A stretch of DNA of 64,000 nt, from contig CM054135.1 of assembly GCA_028751875.1 (NCBI GenBank), positions 59,234,729 to 59,298,728 on the forward strand, written 5' to 3'. Each line of letters begins with the position of its first letter. Positions within the stretch are counted from its first letter, which is position 1. The stretch comes from Rapana venosa. Taxonomy: Eukaryota > Mollusca > Gastropoda > Neogastropoda > Muricidae. The notes under the pieces were generated by a model. It had not been told where the DNA came from. It made no database searches and worked only from the letters and a program-made list of their open reading frames with translations. This document shows, piece by piece, positions 12,891-62,010 of the stretch. Both the position numbers and the translations under genes were made by a program.

Positions 12891-13860
12891 CTATAACAAA
12901 TGTCCTATAGGACTATGCCAGAGACCTTTTGCAATATCAAATGCCAAATTCAAATTATTGAATATGCTTCTAAGGGAGTTTTCAGAAAATTGGGGTAAAA
13001 AAGCATTTGCATTCTTACATTCAAATATTATATGAGTATTAGAGATATTCTCACCACATAGACATTTACTGTTTCTACTGAATTTGGTTACGAATGCATT
13101 AAGTTTTATTCTATAAAATAAACTATTCACTCTTCTTGCTGTGGAGACATTTGAGCAAGCCTTAGAATGGCTCACGACTCTTGCTTTATCAGTTTTGATG
13201 ACAGATCTGTTTAGAAATCTCTCTTTTAGGTGATACGTTTATGTGACCTTTTTCCATGATGTTTTGTTCTAATAAGTGGTAGCCCTCTTGTAATGATAAA
13301 GGCACGAGCAATGTTGCTGATTTCCCTTCATGCTTTGCACCTCTTTTAGAAGCTCTATCAGCCCATTCATTTGGAAAGAATCCACTGTGTGAAGGCACCC
13401 AACAGAAAGTGACATTTGTGCCCTTTAAGGTTAAAAGGTGTATGACATGATTAATCTCTAATGCAATGTTTGAAGTTTTCTTGTACCACAAGGATTTTAA
13501 AGCATACAATACCGACTTAGAATCAACACAAATAACGATTTGAAATATACACAATGGCAAATCAAGAACATAATTTAGTGCCATTAAGACGCTACTTAAT
13601 TCCGCCGTAAAAATCGATTGATGTTTACCAACATAAATGATTTTTCAATTTTTAAAGATGGTATAACAAAAGCTGAACCTGTTTCTTGATTATCCAGACG
13701 TGATCCATCTGTATAAATTTGTAAATGATGAAAATACTTATGATGGATGTGGGATCGAACATCAGAAACCATAATGTTCAGATTCTCATTCTTTTTTACA
13801 TTAGTTACCTCTATGTCGAAGTGTGCTCTATTCATCTTCCACGATGGACAAGGTAATAAC
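12891..13860 (-). pseudogene. Non-LTR retrotransposon RNase H domain and C-terminal zinc knuckle
   Basis: Minus-strand reading gives an RNase H fold of the I/Nimb type LINEs: LQIYTDGSRLDN (first Asp), FTAELSSVLMALNYVL (Glu), IVICVDSKSVLYALKSL (second Asp), VTFCWVPSHSGFFPNEWADR (His and last Asp), then the C-terminal KCLCGENISNTHIIFECKNA, a CCHC-like knuckle. All four acidic residues are present. One frameshift near 13.62 kb separates TDGS from the rest, and another break near 13.18 kb separates the knuckle. RT and endonuclease are absent; the right end stops at a GT microsatellite. Confidence 0.82.
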
Positions 13861-13864
13861 GCCT

Positions 13865-13920
13865 CTCGTGTGTGTGTGTGCGTGCGTGCGTGCGCGCGCG
13901 CGCGCATGTGTGTGTTTATC
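13865..13920 (+). repeat. GT/GC microsatellite
   Basis: Alternating GTGT, GCGTGC and GCGCGC of about 50 bases. Confidence 0.9.
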
Positions 13921-13925
13921 ATTAT

Positions 13926-14152
13926 TATTTATTTATTCCTTTGTTTCGAGGATGATGGAATGGGCACTCGTGTGCTTTTTAAAAAATGTTTGGCATCCAA
14001 TTCCCGTGTGTATGCGGCTTTGTAAATTTTGTCATCGTTTCCGCCAGCACACAATTACCTACTTTTCCCAAAAGTGGAACAGGTTTTAGCGTGTGCATAA
14101 GATGTTCTGCGTGCGCTCGCACACGGGACCTCGGTTTATAGCCTCCTCGGAA
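13926..14152 (-). repeat. SINE family A, antisense, head missing
   Basis: Contains TTTCGAGGATGATGGAATGG, TCCCGTGTGTATGCGGCTTT, CCGCCAGCACACAAT and GGACCTCGGTTTATAG in the order of the reverse-complemented full copy; the tRNA head is replaced by a GT microsatellite at 14.16 kb. Confidence 0.82.
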
Positions 14153-14275
14153 GGATATGTGTGTGTGTGTGTGTGCGCGTGTGTGTGCATACGCATGTAC
14201 ATGTGTGCATGCGTGCGTGAGTGAATGCGTGCGCAAGTGTGTGTGTGTTTGTGCATGTGTGTGAACCTTAACTAT
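14153..14275 (+). repeat. GT-rich microsatellite
   Basis: Irregular GTGTGTGC repeats of about 120 bases. Confidence 0.85.
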
Positions 14276-14426
14276 ATGACCATAATTGTCTCACATTAAG
14301 TCCTCTCTCTCTCTGACTGTCTGTCTGTCTAACATGGTCTCAGTATGATATTTAATTGCATATCATAACAAAGTTTCACAATGGCATGTAAGTGAGATTG
14401 ACATAATTCCATCACGTCATTATAGT

Positions 14427-14427
<1 letters not shown>

Positions 14428-14459
<32 letters not shown>
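14428..14459 (+). repeat. Poly-C run of about 32
   Basis: One of the longest homopolymers in the window; exact length is likely uncertain in the assembly. Confidence 0.9.
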
Positions 14460-14577
14460 TTTGAGGAAGGCGAAAGCCGAAATATTGGGGAACATCTATA
14501 TATGTTGGTGGTTCTACTTTCACTTTTTGTGGTTGGAATATATATATAATTATATATATATATAATATTATATCCCT

Positions 14578-14632
14578 AAGGGCGGGACTGGATGTAAAAA
14601 AGCACATGGTGCTTATTCATTATCCTTGAAAG
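14578..14632 (+). repeat. SINE family A, short 3' fragment, sense
   Basis: GGGACTGGATGTAAAAAAGC, ACATGGTGCTTATTCATTAT, CCTTGAAA corresponds to the end of the full-length copy. Confidence 0.7.
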
Positions 14633-14639
14633 CAATCTA

Positions 14640-14680
14640 TGAGAGAGAGAGAGAGAGAGAGAGAGGAAGAGAGAGAGAAG
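14640..14680 (+). repeat. (GA)n microsatellite
   Basis: About 40 bases of GAGA with one interruption, between two facing SINE fragments. Confidence 0.85.
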
Positions 14681-14696
14681 GGGATGACAAATTCTT

Positions 14697-14752
14697 TTAG
14701 TTGGAGAATAATGAATAAGCACCCATGTGCTTTTTTAATCCTGTCCCCACCC
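14697..14752 (-). repeat. SINE family A, short 3' fragment, antisense
   Basis: GGAGAATAATGAATAAGCAC, CCATGTGCTTTTTTAATCCT, GTCCCC mirrors the fragment at 14.58 kb, so the two form an inverted pair about 65 bases apart. Confidence 0.7.
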
Positions 14753-14759
14753 TTTTCAG

Positions 14760-16770
14760 TTCATTGCCAAATCAAACAAATAGCCTAGTGACATAAAGGC
14801 CTACCTGTTCAAGAACAAATCAAAGGATAAGACTATACTGATTTTGTAATCATTTCTATGGATTTAAACACACACCCACACCTTCAACTGAAAAATCTTT
14901 GATAGGGAATTACGTTTAAAACAGAAGGAAAATCACCCATGCATATAATGCACCTGGGCTTTATCACAGTTCTTGATTAAACCATTGACCGGGGGGCAAC
15001 AGCAAAGTGAGAGGCTGTATGACCAGTGGCTTTCCCACTCATGGAATTCCTCTTTACAGCTTAGTCTTTAGTGATGACTATCTGACTAGGAGGCTTGACT
15101 CGCATAGTCCTTATGTGCTGCAGCCCTGGGGGGTAGTTGGCCTTTGGAGAACATCTCCAACGCTGACTGTCCTTATGCCCACTTGACCGAGAGAGTGGGG
15201 ATGTACTGTGGGCAAGGCATCTCCACTATAATCAAATTTCTGCCCAGTTTCCAAACCAGCAACTGCCTCCTCTGCTGTTTTGGAGGTCATCGTTGGAAAC
15301 GACGGACAAACATACATAAGTTAAACATGCACGGATATGAAAACAGTTCATGTATGTTTGTGTAGAATAAGAGACTGATGCCTACCTGAAGTATTCACGA
15401 ACGGCTATGTGTAATGGTTCTTCACGAATGGCTATGTGTAATGGTTCTTCAAGGATGTGTCACACAATGTCACCGTAACACTTGTTGTTGTATACTATGT
15501 CTTGAGGAGACTGTACTTTTGTTTACTTGCTTTTCTTTTGAAAGCAAGTCATATTCAACCAGTGTCTGACCTTTATACTGCAGTTCATATCTGTATGTGT
15601 CAACATGTTTGTTATGTCCATAAAAGTGTATTTTTGAACATGAATGTCAGTCACCCGACACTATCACAAAACAGCACGGCGCTACTGTCATAGTGCATTT
15701 TAATCTCAGTAGTCTCTTATAGTTGTAGTGATGGCATGGGGACATAACACCAACAAAAAGCGCAAATTGTGGCAGCGACAGGCATATACCCATTGCTGTC
15801 ACCTGCCCCACCTTGATGCAATGGCCACCTATAATTTGTTTTTTCTTGCTATTAATTTTTCTTATGAGCATAACTGTTTGCTTCTGCTTCTGAAGTTTCA
15901 GATGAAAAGTGTGGTAATAGTAGAAAATAAATGGCAATGGCTTCACATTTTTGCCACGAGGTCAAATTTCTCCACAGTTAGTTTGTGCAGGGCAGGTCAG
16001 CATGCTTGATGAAATGTAACAAGTTATCCCTCTGGATCACCCTTTTCCCTAACTGCATCATTTTCTTCCTCCTGGTCTTTGTTATCTGCCTAATAACATT
16101 TTCTTGTTTAAATTGTTCAACTTCTAAAAGAATGTCATTCAATTAATTGCTATTTAATCAGATAAATTGTCTGTTACAAAAGGAGACGTTTTGTTTTGTT
16201 TTTGGGCCATGCTGCTATGTGCAAATAGTGTTGCTATCTCAGGCTGTGCTGTTTTCCTTTCCATCTCTACCACATTTGCAGCACTCTAAATTTATCAGTG
16301 GCACCCTCTGACCCTGGTTCCTCTCCACCATGTTCCAGACTCATTGTGTGTGAATTGCGAGATTGTGTGATGGAAAAGTACTGGCCATGTGGTAGGCACC
16401 AATGGTCGGCTGCGGTTGTAATGGAAAGTACAGGTGCCCACCATTGCTGTCGGCTGCACTTGTAACAAGAGTCAAAAAGATTAAATTTGCACTTTACTTT
16501 TTCTTCATCATCTTGGAAATGGCATCACAAAAACCAGTACATGCATTAATGTTTTACTTGGTTGCGTGTGTGTGTGTGTACATTTTGGAAATGGGAAAAT
16601 TTTCTTATCAACTGGAAATGTGGCCCCAAAAAATGGTTGGCAGCCTTGCATAGAGTCACTGCTTAAAATTTGATTCTGTGCATGCTCTTTACCTCTCTGG
16701 CTCTTTATGAACATGCAAAGTTTGTTCCCTAGCATTCCATCTAGCATGTTTTGATAGTTTTCTGCTGCCC
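14760..16770. other. Intergenic region, mostly unrecognised
   Basis: A GC-richer block at 15.10-15.31 kb has an open minus-strand frame of 68 codons with no family resemblance that I can name. A 28-29-bp tandem duplication (CACGAATGGCTATGTGTAAT..GGTTCTT) lies at 15394-15452. The remainder shows no coding or repeat signal. Confidence 0.4.
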
Positions 16771-16777
16771 AATTTTT

Positions 16778-17062
16778 TTTTTGTTCCTCAGCTAGAAATC
16801 CGAGGTTCACCGATGGTGGGATTTTTTGCATGTGACCATTTTTGCCAACTAAGATAACAGTATTCCAACTTTAGGGATGATGTTTCAACACGACACCAGT
16901 GTGCATGTTTTAAAAAAAATATATTGTGTCGTCCTTTCTTACCAGCATGAATGGCCCACTCTTTCGAAAGGCAGAATGGGTTTAAGTGTGTGTACGATGT
17001 TCTGTGTATACCCTCACTTGCAAGCACAATGGTTTGAACCACCAGGCTATCCCGCTCCCTTG
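16778..17062 (-). repeat. SINE family B, antisense, near full length
   Basis: From left to right it shows TTTTTTTTGTTCCTCAGCTA, AGGTTCACCGATGGTGGGAT, CCAACTTTAGGGATGATGTT, the central part, and at the right a tRNA head whose reverse complement starts GGGAGCGGGATAGCCTGGTG. The head matches that of family A, so A and B share a 5' region and differ in the 3' part. Confidence 0.75.
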
Positions 17063-18129
17063 CTGTCCAATTAAATGTGCTCACAGTTTCCAGTCAAGGT
17101 TTGGGTAGCACAACAAATAAAATGAAGAATGGAGCCTTCAGCCCACATCTGAGTAAGTTGTAGCATAATGAATATGAGCAAAGATTGTAATGAAGAATGA
17201 GAGCAACACTGAAATAGATGGAAATGTGAAAAGTTTGAAAGTAAATGAACTAAACTATGTGTTTGTGTCATCACAAGCTACTACTAACTGCATGGATGTT
17301 TTCTCCACGAAGCTGGCAAATGAGGTCATTTGTTTTATGACATGAAATTTTGACAATTTCAGATTGAGTTAAATATTTCATTGAATGGATGAATAATTCA
17401 TAGTATGCATGGCTACCATTGCAATGCCGAATGAGAAGGAAACTGAAGAGAGGGTGGTAGTGTGGAATGGGTAGGGGGGAAGGAGGAGTATAACAACATG
17501 AACTCCAACATGTGCATATACAAACACACACTCTCACAAGAGCACATGCACACGCTCTACATTTCCACACACACACACACCAAATGCCAAAAAAAACCCC
17601 AAACCCATACACCATCCCCAACTAGTGAGAAAGAAAGTGATTAAGTTTTTTGTGTGACTTACAATGCATGCTTGTTGATAGAATTTCCTAAACATTGCGT
17701 AGTAGTGAACTCAACATAATGGTGATGATGTAAAACTAAAAGTAATGCCATTGCCTGTAAGGTTTGGCTTTAGCATGGCTTGTCAATGGCTGAATGAAAC
17801 ATAGCATGTCTGCACTAAAAACGAATTGTCAGTCATGCCCCAATGGATGCAATGAAAACATTCCTCTCTCATTAATTACATTTGCAATGAAAAAAGCTGT
17901 TTATTTTACAATGATAAACTGATCACTAAGCAATGAAAAAGAGACAAGGAAATCATAATAAAGAGAGAAATGTTTATGAGGGAAAAGGTGTGACCGAATG
18001 CTTTACATTGGCATGACTTTAATAAGAAAAATACCTTTTTCAAACAAGGGTGAAGCCACTTTTCCTCCACAGTTGGTAAAAGGAAACCCTGTAACTACAA
18101 TACTCATAGAATAAAAGACACATTAAAAC
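17063..18129. other. Intergenic sequence between CK1 3' end and the SINE-rich region
   Basis: AT-rich, with a short (CA)n stretch near 17.57 kb. No gene is supported. Confidence 0.4.
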
Positions 18130-21098
18130 GAGAAAGATGCTCCATTGTTTTATTTTTATATTTTATACACTCAAGAAAGGTAAAATAGAAAACAAGCTTT
18201 TGGGATGTGTGAATTCATTTTACACATAATTTCTCCCGATGTACAATAGGAACAACAAGCACACAAATGTTATTGCTTTGGTTTTTCCAACCAATAGGCA
18301 ATTTCACCTGTAACAACTCTTCTTTTACTCTTGCCCATCCACTGTGAACATACAAGATGACATGAACAAAAAACAAAAAAAAAGGCAAATAAATTTTCCA
18401 TCCACTCTCCAAACAATTCCCTTACATCAACTGTGTGACCAGAATTTAAAAGTGATTTTCAGAGTATGTGGCACAGCAATGTCGATTACAACATTTACTC
18501 ATGAATGGCTCACAAGATGTACTCATTCAGATCACCTTTCTGTTGAAGCCCACTTATCACACGCGATAAGATTAATGGAAAAATCGATTAAAATTAGTGA
18601 CTACATGGACAGTTTTATAAAAACACAGTGAAGAAAGAGCCCACCAGGATTTATTTCCTAAAAAAAAAAAATTGTTTCCCAAGGTATGCAACTTTCAAAA
18701 CTGCGCCCAAGTCTCTCATAGAGTAATATCCTCTGAATGAGGAGTGAAACCAAATCATAGTTTGAAGTGACAAGAGTTGGTAACCAGTGAGAATGAACAC
18801 AGGTTCAGCAGCAAAGAGGACTGTAACATCTACACTGGCACAGTCAGACCGCCCCTCACTTGAATGCTTTAGCCCAGTCAGTCATCATTTACTTCCTTTG
18901 TACTGGGGATTTCTGCAAGAGTGACCTCATCCATACATCACTTTATAAAGAAATTTTAAAAGCAAACACTGAAGAAGGTCACTTGCCTGGACAGAAAACC
19001 AGGAGTTCTTGTTTCTACTCCCATCATTCGCAAGAATTAAAAATATCAAGGATGCCACAGGTAAACCTAAATGACCTTGAATTTTATCAATGTATCTCTC
19101 AAGAGCAAATCCCTGTCTAAAATTTTCAAGTAAAGTGGAAGCAAGACACAACCATGCAAGATGCAATTACTGAGTACTGACTTGCCCAAATGAAAGTATT
19201 ATCATCAAAGCTCCTTTTTCTGTTAATACCTTGTGACTTGACAAGTATGATAGTACATGAATCAACCCTTCTCACTTTAGTTCTCTTTTTCATCAGTCAA
19301 TAAAAAAACAAGGCATCAAATCATGTATGCCTGTTCTATCAGACCTCTGAGCTGATTCAGTTACTCCTTTTTTCTTGAATTATCTTAGAGTTTGTGTAAT
19401 TGCTCATGTACAATTACTGCACTTCATCAGCAGAAAGCAATACAAACTATCTATCACGTCTATAGACTTTCTTGCATGCTTTGTTCTGATCCTGATCTCT
19501 GATTTTGAATTTTACTAATCTTCATGCTTTTCATAGCAAGTCATTGTACTAATATATGTTATGAAAAACACTCAACCTCTAATATAAAATACCACTACTT
19601 ATTCCTATAAGCTTTTGTAATGAAATTTTCTGGTCTTGGGGCACTGACAATGAACTTCGGTTAGTTTCTGCACACACTACAGCTAGCTACTATCCTATGT
19701 CACCAAGGCCTGTCACTGAATCAGACATAAGTTGAGATTTGATGCAAGTTTTAAGGCTGCACATCCTGCTCTGTGTGTGAAGACAAATATTTTTGTCATT
19801 TCATGACAAGCAAGCTTTGAGCTCTTCTCTGTTTAATGCATCTGAAAGTAAAATGCTTTTTTGGAATATCCATTACTGCTGCCTAGGAATAAGATTAGGA
19901 ATGAGACAGCTTTATGGTCTTAGAAGGACAGAATGTAGGAAATGTTGAACAATATGTCATCAAATGGTTTACTTTTTGTTCTGCTTCCAAACTGACCTCA
20001 CGAAAGAGGAAACAAACACAGCTGTGAAAATGTCAGCTCTAAAAGCTTCAGCTGCCATCCTCCAACTCTAAAGACAAAACAGCTCATTCACTCAGAACCG
20101 ATCCATCCAAGGGAAAAAACATCATCAAAAATCACCACTTCACATTAGGTGGGAGAGTACCTGCATTACAAAGTTAAGGCAACAGCCACAAAAACACACC
20201 AACTTCTGCTTCTGGGCTCAAGTGACATAACCACACACAACATTCCAAGTGAGTTGAATTTTCTGTACAAAAACATACTGGCATTTTCACAACAGTGTTA
20301 CTCTGAGCTACACCGTAACACAATCATCCTTCTATTTACAAAGACCAGACAGGTTGTTGATTGTAAACTGGCAACAAACAGGTCAATACTGTCAATCTGC
20401 CAACACACACACACACATAACATCCATGACCAGAACTTTATAAATTTATCTGTAAGCCAGCAATGCCTGTGGTTTGCTTGACATTTGCAGGACAAAAAAA
20501 GCATTTCAGGTGGTGAAATTAAGTTAATCTATTCATCCAAATCATTCTCGGATACACTGATAATAAAAGCAACCATTTTTGTTTGAGCATTTTTTCCCAA
20601 ACACAGGTGGAGTATGACTTCTACTTCTCCCTGTCAATCATGCAACCACAGACTGCCTCGCTGATGTTGGTAACAGGTAACAACCTCAGGATTTCTCGTT
20701 TATGGATTACACACACACATTCATTCACTTACACACACACAGTTTTTAATGTTTTCTTTACCACTGTTCTAATATTCATATTCTCATTCACCACAGTCTA
20801 TCTAAGATCATGTACAGCATGCATCCACATGTCCCCACAGGAAATACCAAGACCTGTTTCGACCTTTCAAAAATTACAACAAAGCACAAATGCAGACAGG
20901 CACACACACACAGATCCACCCTTCCTCCTCAGACATGACAATCAGGTTCCAGCATGTTGGACAGGAGTGGAAGAAACATAGGCAGTTGGGTGAGTGCTGC
21001 CCACAGGACAATGACTGCTGCCACATGGCCTGCACCTGCTGGTCCCGCAGAGATCACATGATCCACATCCTTTGGCACTTTAGAGGGGGGCAGCCTGC
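18130..21098 (-). other. CSNK1D: Probable long 3' UTR of CK1
   Basis: From the stop codon at 21099 down to about 18.13 kb the sequence is complex, contains no recognisable SINE or LINE copy and has few microsatellites, unlike the flanking regions. This is what a long conserved 3' UTR would look like. The stretch close to the stop (20.93-21.09 kb) is GC-rich. The end is set by the polyadenylation signal at 18149-18154; an earlier AATAAA at 18647-18652 could give a shorter form. Confidence 0.45.
18149..18154 (-). terminator. Candidate polyadenylation signal AATAAA (CK1)
   Basis: The minus strand reads AATAAA here, followed by T- and GT-rich sequence within 20-50 bases (GTTTTAATGTGTCTTTTATT). 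The hexamer is common in AT-rich DNA, so the assignment rests on context. Confidence 0.35.
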
Positions 21099-58804
<37,706 letters not shown>

Positions 58805-58938
58805 CGTTCTAACAACAAAGAAAATATGTCCAACTTAGCACAATGGAGACCGCATCGACTGCTTAGTTCCTACCAAGTCAACCCAACCACAGAAAAAGGT
58901 AGGATGGGTAGGGTAAAACAATGAGCAGGAAACCTTAC

Positions 58939-59105
58939 CTACAGTCGTGTTTAGCTCAAAAGGAGGCCCACATCAGTAAGCCAAATGAATGATGTATTCA
59001 ATTAAATCACTCTGACACTAATACATTCCAGAAGAAAATGCCGATGCTCCCGATAAAATAACGGTACCTATCTAGCAGAAGCCATTATTTACTGAATGGT
59101 TGCTT
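58939..59105 (-). other. CSNK1D: Probable CK1 5' UTR exon and leader
   Basis: Minus-strand reading gives ACTGTAG|GTAAGG, a good donor, at 58939/58938. The matching acceptor is TTGTTAG|AACGATG at 58808. This leaves a short intron of 130 bp in the 5' UTR. The upper (5') limit is not visible; it probably lies in the CpG-bearing stretch near 59.1 kb. Confidence 0.5.
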
Positions 59106-59300
59106 GACACACACACTACGCAAGCGCTGAAAGACCGCTTCCGCAAAAGAAACCCGGATGATGGGCGTCTGCTTGACCCGAAAGTTGACCTTAGTAACAG
59201 CTGATTTAAACTATACGCAAAATATATCTTTGTATTTTAAAATCGACTTTTTTGTTTTATAGGCGGAACATATACAAAACAGTCTCGAGGTAAGAAAGCT
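59060..59300 (-). promoter_or_regulatory. Likely CK1 promoter region, locally CpG-rich
   Basis: After about 60 kb of AT-rich sequence this stretch has many CpGs and an ETS-type CCGGAT core at about 59153 in its plus-strand form. No TATA box is evident at a fitting distance. Position upstream of the 5' UTR donor and the composition suggest a TATA-less housekeeping promoter. The start site cannot be fixed from sequence alone. Confidence 0.4.
59262..59288 (+). other. Possible divergent 27-nt exon
   Basis: On the plus strand a T-rich tract and TTATAG precede GCGGAACATATACAAAAC, which ends CTCGAG|GTAAGA. Both splice sites look good and it lies just upstream of the CK1 promoter in divergent orientation. 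No coding content can be shown, and chance is possible. Confidence 0.25.
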
Positions 59301-59954
59301 ATGGCGACAATTCGAGTCCAAATCTGCAAACCGCGTGTCCTCATGGCAATGTTTATGTTCGACTTCATTCGCGTCATTGGATACGCCTTATTCTGTGTGG
59401 TTGTTCTGGAACCGATCTAGGGTGCCTCTGACCGCATAGAGTTGTTCCGTCGTTAGGTGTCAGGCATAAACACGATCGCTTAGACAAAGTTTGCGTGTCA
59501 CAAGTTAAAAACAGACCAAATCAATTTTACGCATACACGTTTTCTACGCTGAATCGAAATACAGCACACGCACACACACCTACCTACCGGCTAGGCCTAA
59601 CCGGCAAAATTGCAGGAACTTGCTTAGAGACGAATTGTAAGGTGCTCAGGCGGAACGTCGCATGGGTTGAAGGATGGTGGGGGTGGGGTTGGCAGTGGTG
59701 AAGTGGAGAACAAAGAAGATCATGCAAGTTAAGCGGTCAGCACGCCCTCTCAACCTGCTCACTGAAGTTCAGTCAGTTTTTCAGCGTGGTCTGAATCAGC
59801 AACGATTGGTAGAAACTCGAAAAGAGCAGAAGAAAACAAGAAAGCTAGCAAGCAAACGAACAAGAGTAAATAAGCCCCAACCAACCAACAACCCGGAACA
59901 AACTGAAACAAACAAGCAAACATGAAAAGCAACAAAGTGGTAAATAAATATTAA

Positions 59955-60021
59955 CACACACGCGCACGCGCGCGCGCGCGCGCACGCACGTATTCACACA
60001 CACTACACTACACTACACACA

Positions 60022-60052
<31 letters not shown>

Positions 60053-60085
60053 CCACGCGCGCCGCCAGCACGCACACACACACAA
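59955..60085 (+). repeat. (CA)n/(CG)n microsatellite
   Basis: CACACGCGCACGCGCG and CACTACACTA then (CA)n; alternating purine-pyrimidine sequence of Z-DNA type. Confidence 0.9.
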
Positions 60086-60352
60086 GATTAAAGATTTAAT
60101 TCCTTTCAATCCTTTTGAGGTATGAAGGCTTACAAATTGAACAGGAGAATAAACCTAACAGCAATACACCCCAAAATGATTATGAATACTAAAAGGAACT
60201 GAAAAGCAAGAGTTCATCGCAAAATGGTAAGCAAACAGTATTAAAGACTCGGTACTATTTTTTTAAAAGTGTACACATTTCTTTAAAAGATATAATCTAC
60301 ACTTGTGAAAGACAATTTCAAGAAATACCTGCAAATCTTACTAATTTACATG

Positions 60353-60378
60353 CACACACACACACACACACACACACG
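60353..60378 (+). repeat. (CA)n microsatellite
   Basis: About 26 bases of CACA. Confidence 0.85.
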
Positions 60379-60379
60379 T

Positions 60380-61630
60380 GACAGAGTTGCCAGCTTTATG
60401 ACAGTCATTTATGATTGCACAGAGGGCAATAGTTCTGTGCGCTTGGCTCCAGAACTCTACTAAACAGTTGCATATACCTAACTATACACTGGAGTAATAA
60501 ATATTTCTGGCTTGCGTACCATCATTCCGTTAGCAGCCAGAGTTCTTGTCTACATGATTTTCTTTGCTGTCTCATCTTCGCGCTAAAACTGTTACTCATT
60601 CTCATTCCGATTTAACTCAGGCAGCCACATCCTTAGTTGATGACCCAGAATCAGACAAATGTCCGGGGATGCTGAAAGATTACATGGTTTTAGGTTGTGC
60701 TTTTTCAAATCCAGCACATGCATGGCACTACTAATTAGCTTAGACATCCCCCCTCTTCCAATAATGATGATAGCTTGATTTGATGTTGTTGTTGTGACTG
60801 GGGAGATTTCCGATGTCGGGACTGTGAGAAAGTGGTTTAGTGTCTAGAAATAGTGATAAACTATTCGAAGAGTCAAGCCAAATGGTAACACGCACGCTCC
60901 TCCAGCATTTGTCTTCCGTGGATCTCCGCACTCAGTCCAACTGTTTTGACACAGTCATGGACTGGGTCACAGACAAAACCAAAAGCAAGCTCACCCTGAG
61001 ACCAGAGCAAGAGAGACAATGAATCATTAACTGTTTTTTTGTTTCTTTTTTGGTGGCACAGTTTTTCATGTCAGATAGTCTGCATGGCAAACATCGGATG
61101 ATGTTTGTCAGTGGAAGTCCAGTTCAACAGTCTTGAGACTTTCCAAGGCAGTACTCTTTCCAAGGTTCATGGTTGACCTTTGTGTCATTTAACCAAGAAC
61201 GACAAGAAAGTTCAGCGCTGAGTAAGCAAGTGAAGCAACACTTACAACCTGCATAATGTGAAGTGGATTGTGGTTGATGGTACACCAGGTCTCAGTCTTT
61301 GCCTGGAACCCTTTAGAGCGCTTAGCTCTGGGTGAGAGCCGGCCAGAGCCCTGTTCTGCCTCAGTCCAATGAATTATGACCTCAGAACCTCCCAGCCAGG
61401 AGCTCAGGCAAATGGCCACTTTGTCATTGCAGGTCGTGTGTTCTTAGAGTGATGCTTGTGTTAGACCCAGCGCTTCATGAAACAATTTGTACATTTTTTT
61501 TTAAAATCTGGACTTACGGACTTTTGAGTTTGAACATCGTTTTTTATGATATTCATTAATCTTTCGTTATTGTCATGTTTACTGCCTACTTATTAACAAC
61601 CAGTAATCACAAAAGGGTTGAATGTCCACC
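60380..61630. other. Upstream intergenic region, nothing firm
   Basis: Moderate GC with scattered CpGs. A plus-strand stretch at 60840-61019 (SSQMVTRTLLQHLSSVDLRT) is open but too short and unsupported to call. Confidence 0.35.
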
Positions 61631-61639
61631 AGTTGTGAA

Positions 61640-62010
61640 GAGTTGCTTCTTAGTCGTGTGTGGTTCTTCTTTACAGTCAGGATGTACAACCTGATGAATC
61701 CCCAGGAGCTACGAGTGTTTGCTCTTTTGTCGTAAGCCTCTCAGCCATCAACTAGCAGATAGCTAGAATTATTCAATTCGGTATAAATCAAGACTTTACT
61801 TTCATTTGTTGTTTACTGTAATGAGGTAAAACCATAACCAAAGGTGTGGGGATGCGACGCGTAAAGATTGCTTCTTAGGCCAGCTATGTGGGGGTTCTCT
61901 AAGCTGGTTCTTCTGACAGTAGATGGCAAGTACCTCATGAATCCCCTGGTGAACGGGGTGTTGCCATTGGGTCGCAAACGGCTCTCACCATCCAGGTAAC
62001 TAGCGAAGCT
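61640..62010 (+). repeat. Two diverged copies of an unknown element
   Basis: TTGCTTCTTAG ... GGTTCTTCT ... ACAGT..GG..GTAC ... TGATGAATCCCC occurs at about 61643-61708 and again as TTGCTTCTTAG ... GGTTCTTCTGACAGTAGATGGCAAGTAC..CATGAATCCCC at about 61867-61947. They are about 230 bases apart. The family is not recognised. Confidence 0.5.

Noticed and set aside
13747..14089. Plus-strand frames of about 90 codons
   Set aside because: They run through the antisense RNase H fragment, a GT microsatellite and an antisense SINE.
15111..15317. 68-codon minus frame in a GC-richer block
   Set aside because: No splice signals or family resemblance; too short to support a gene.
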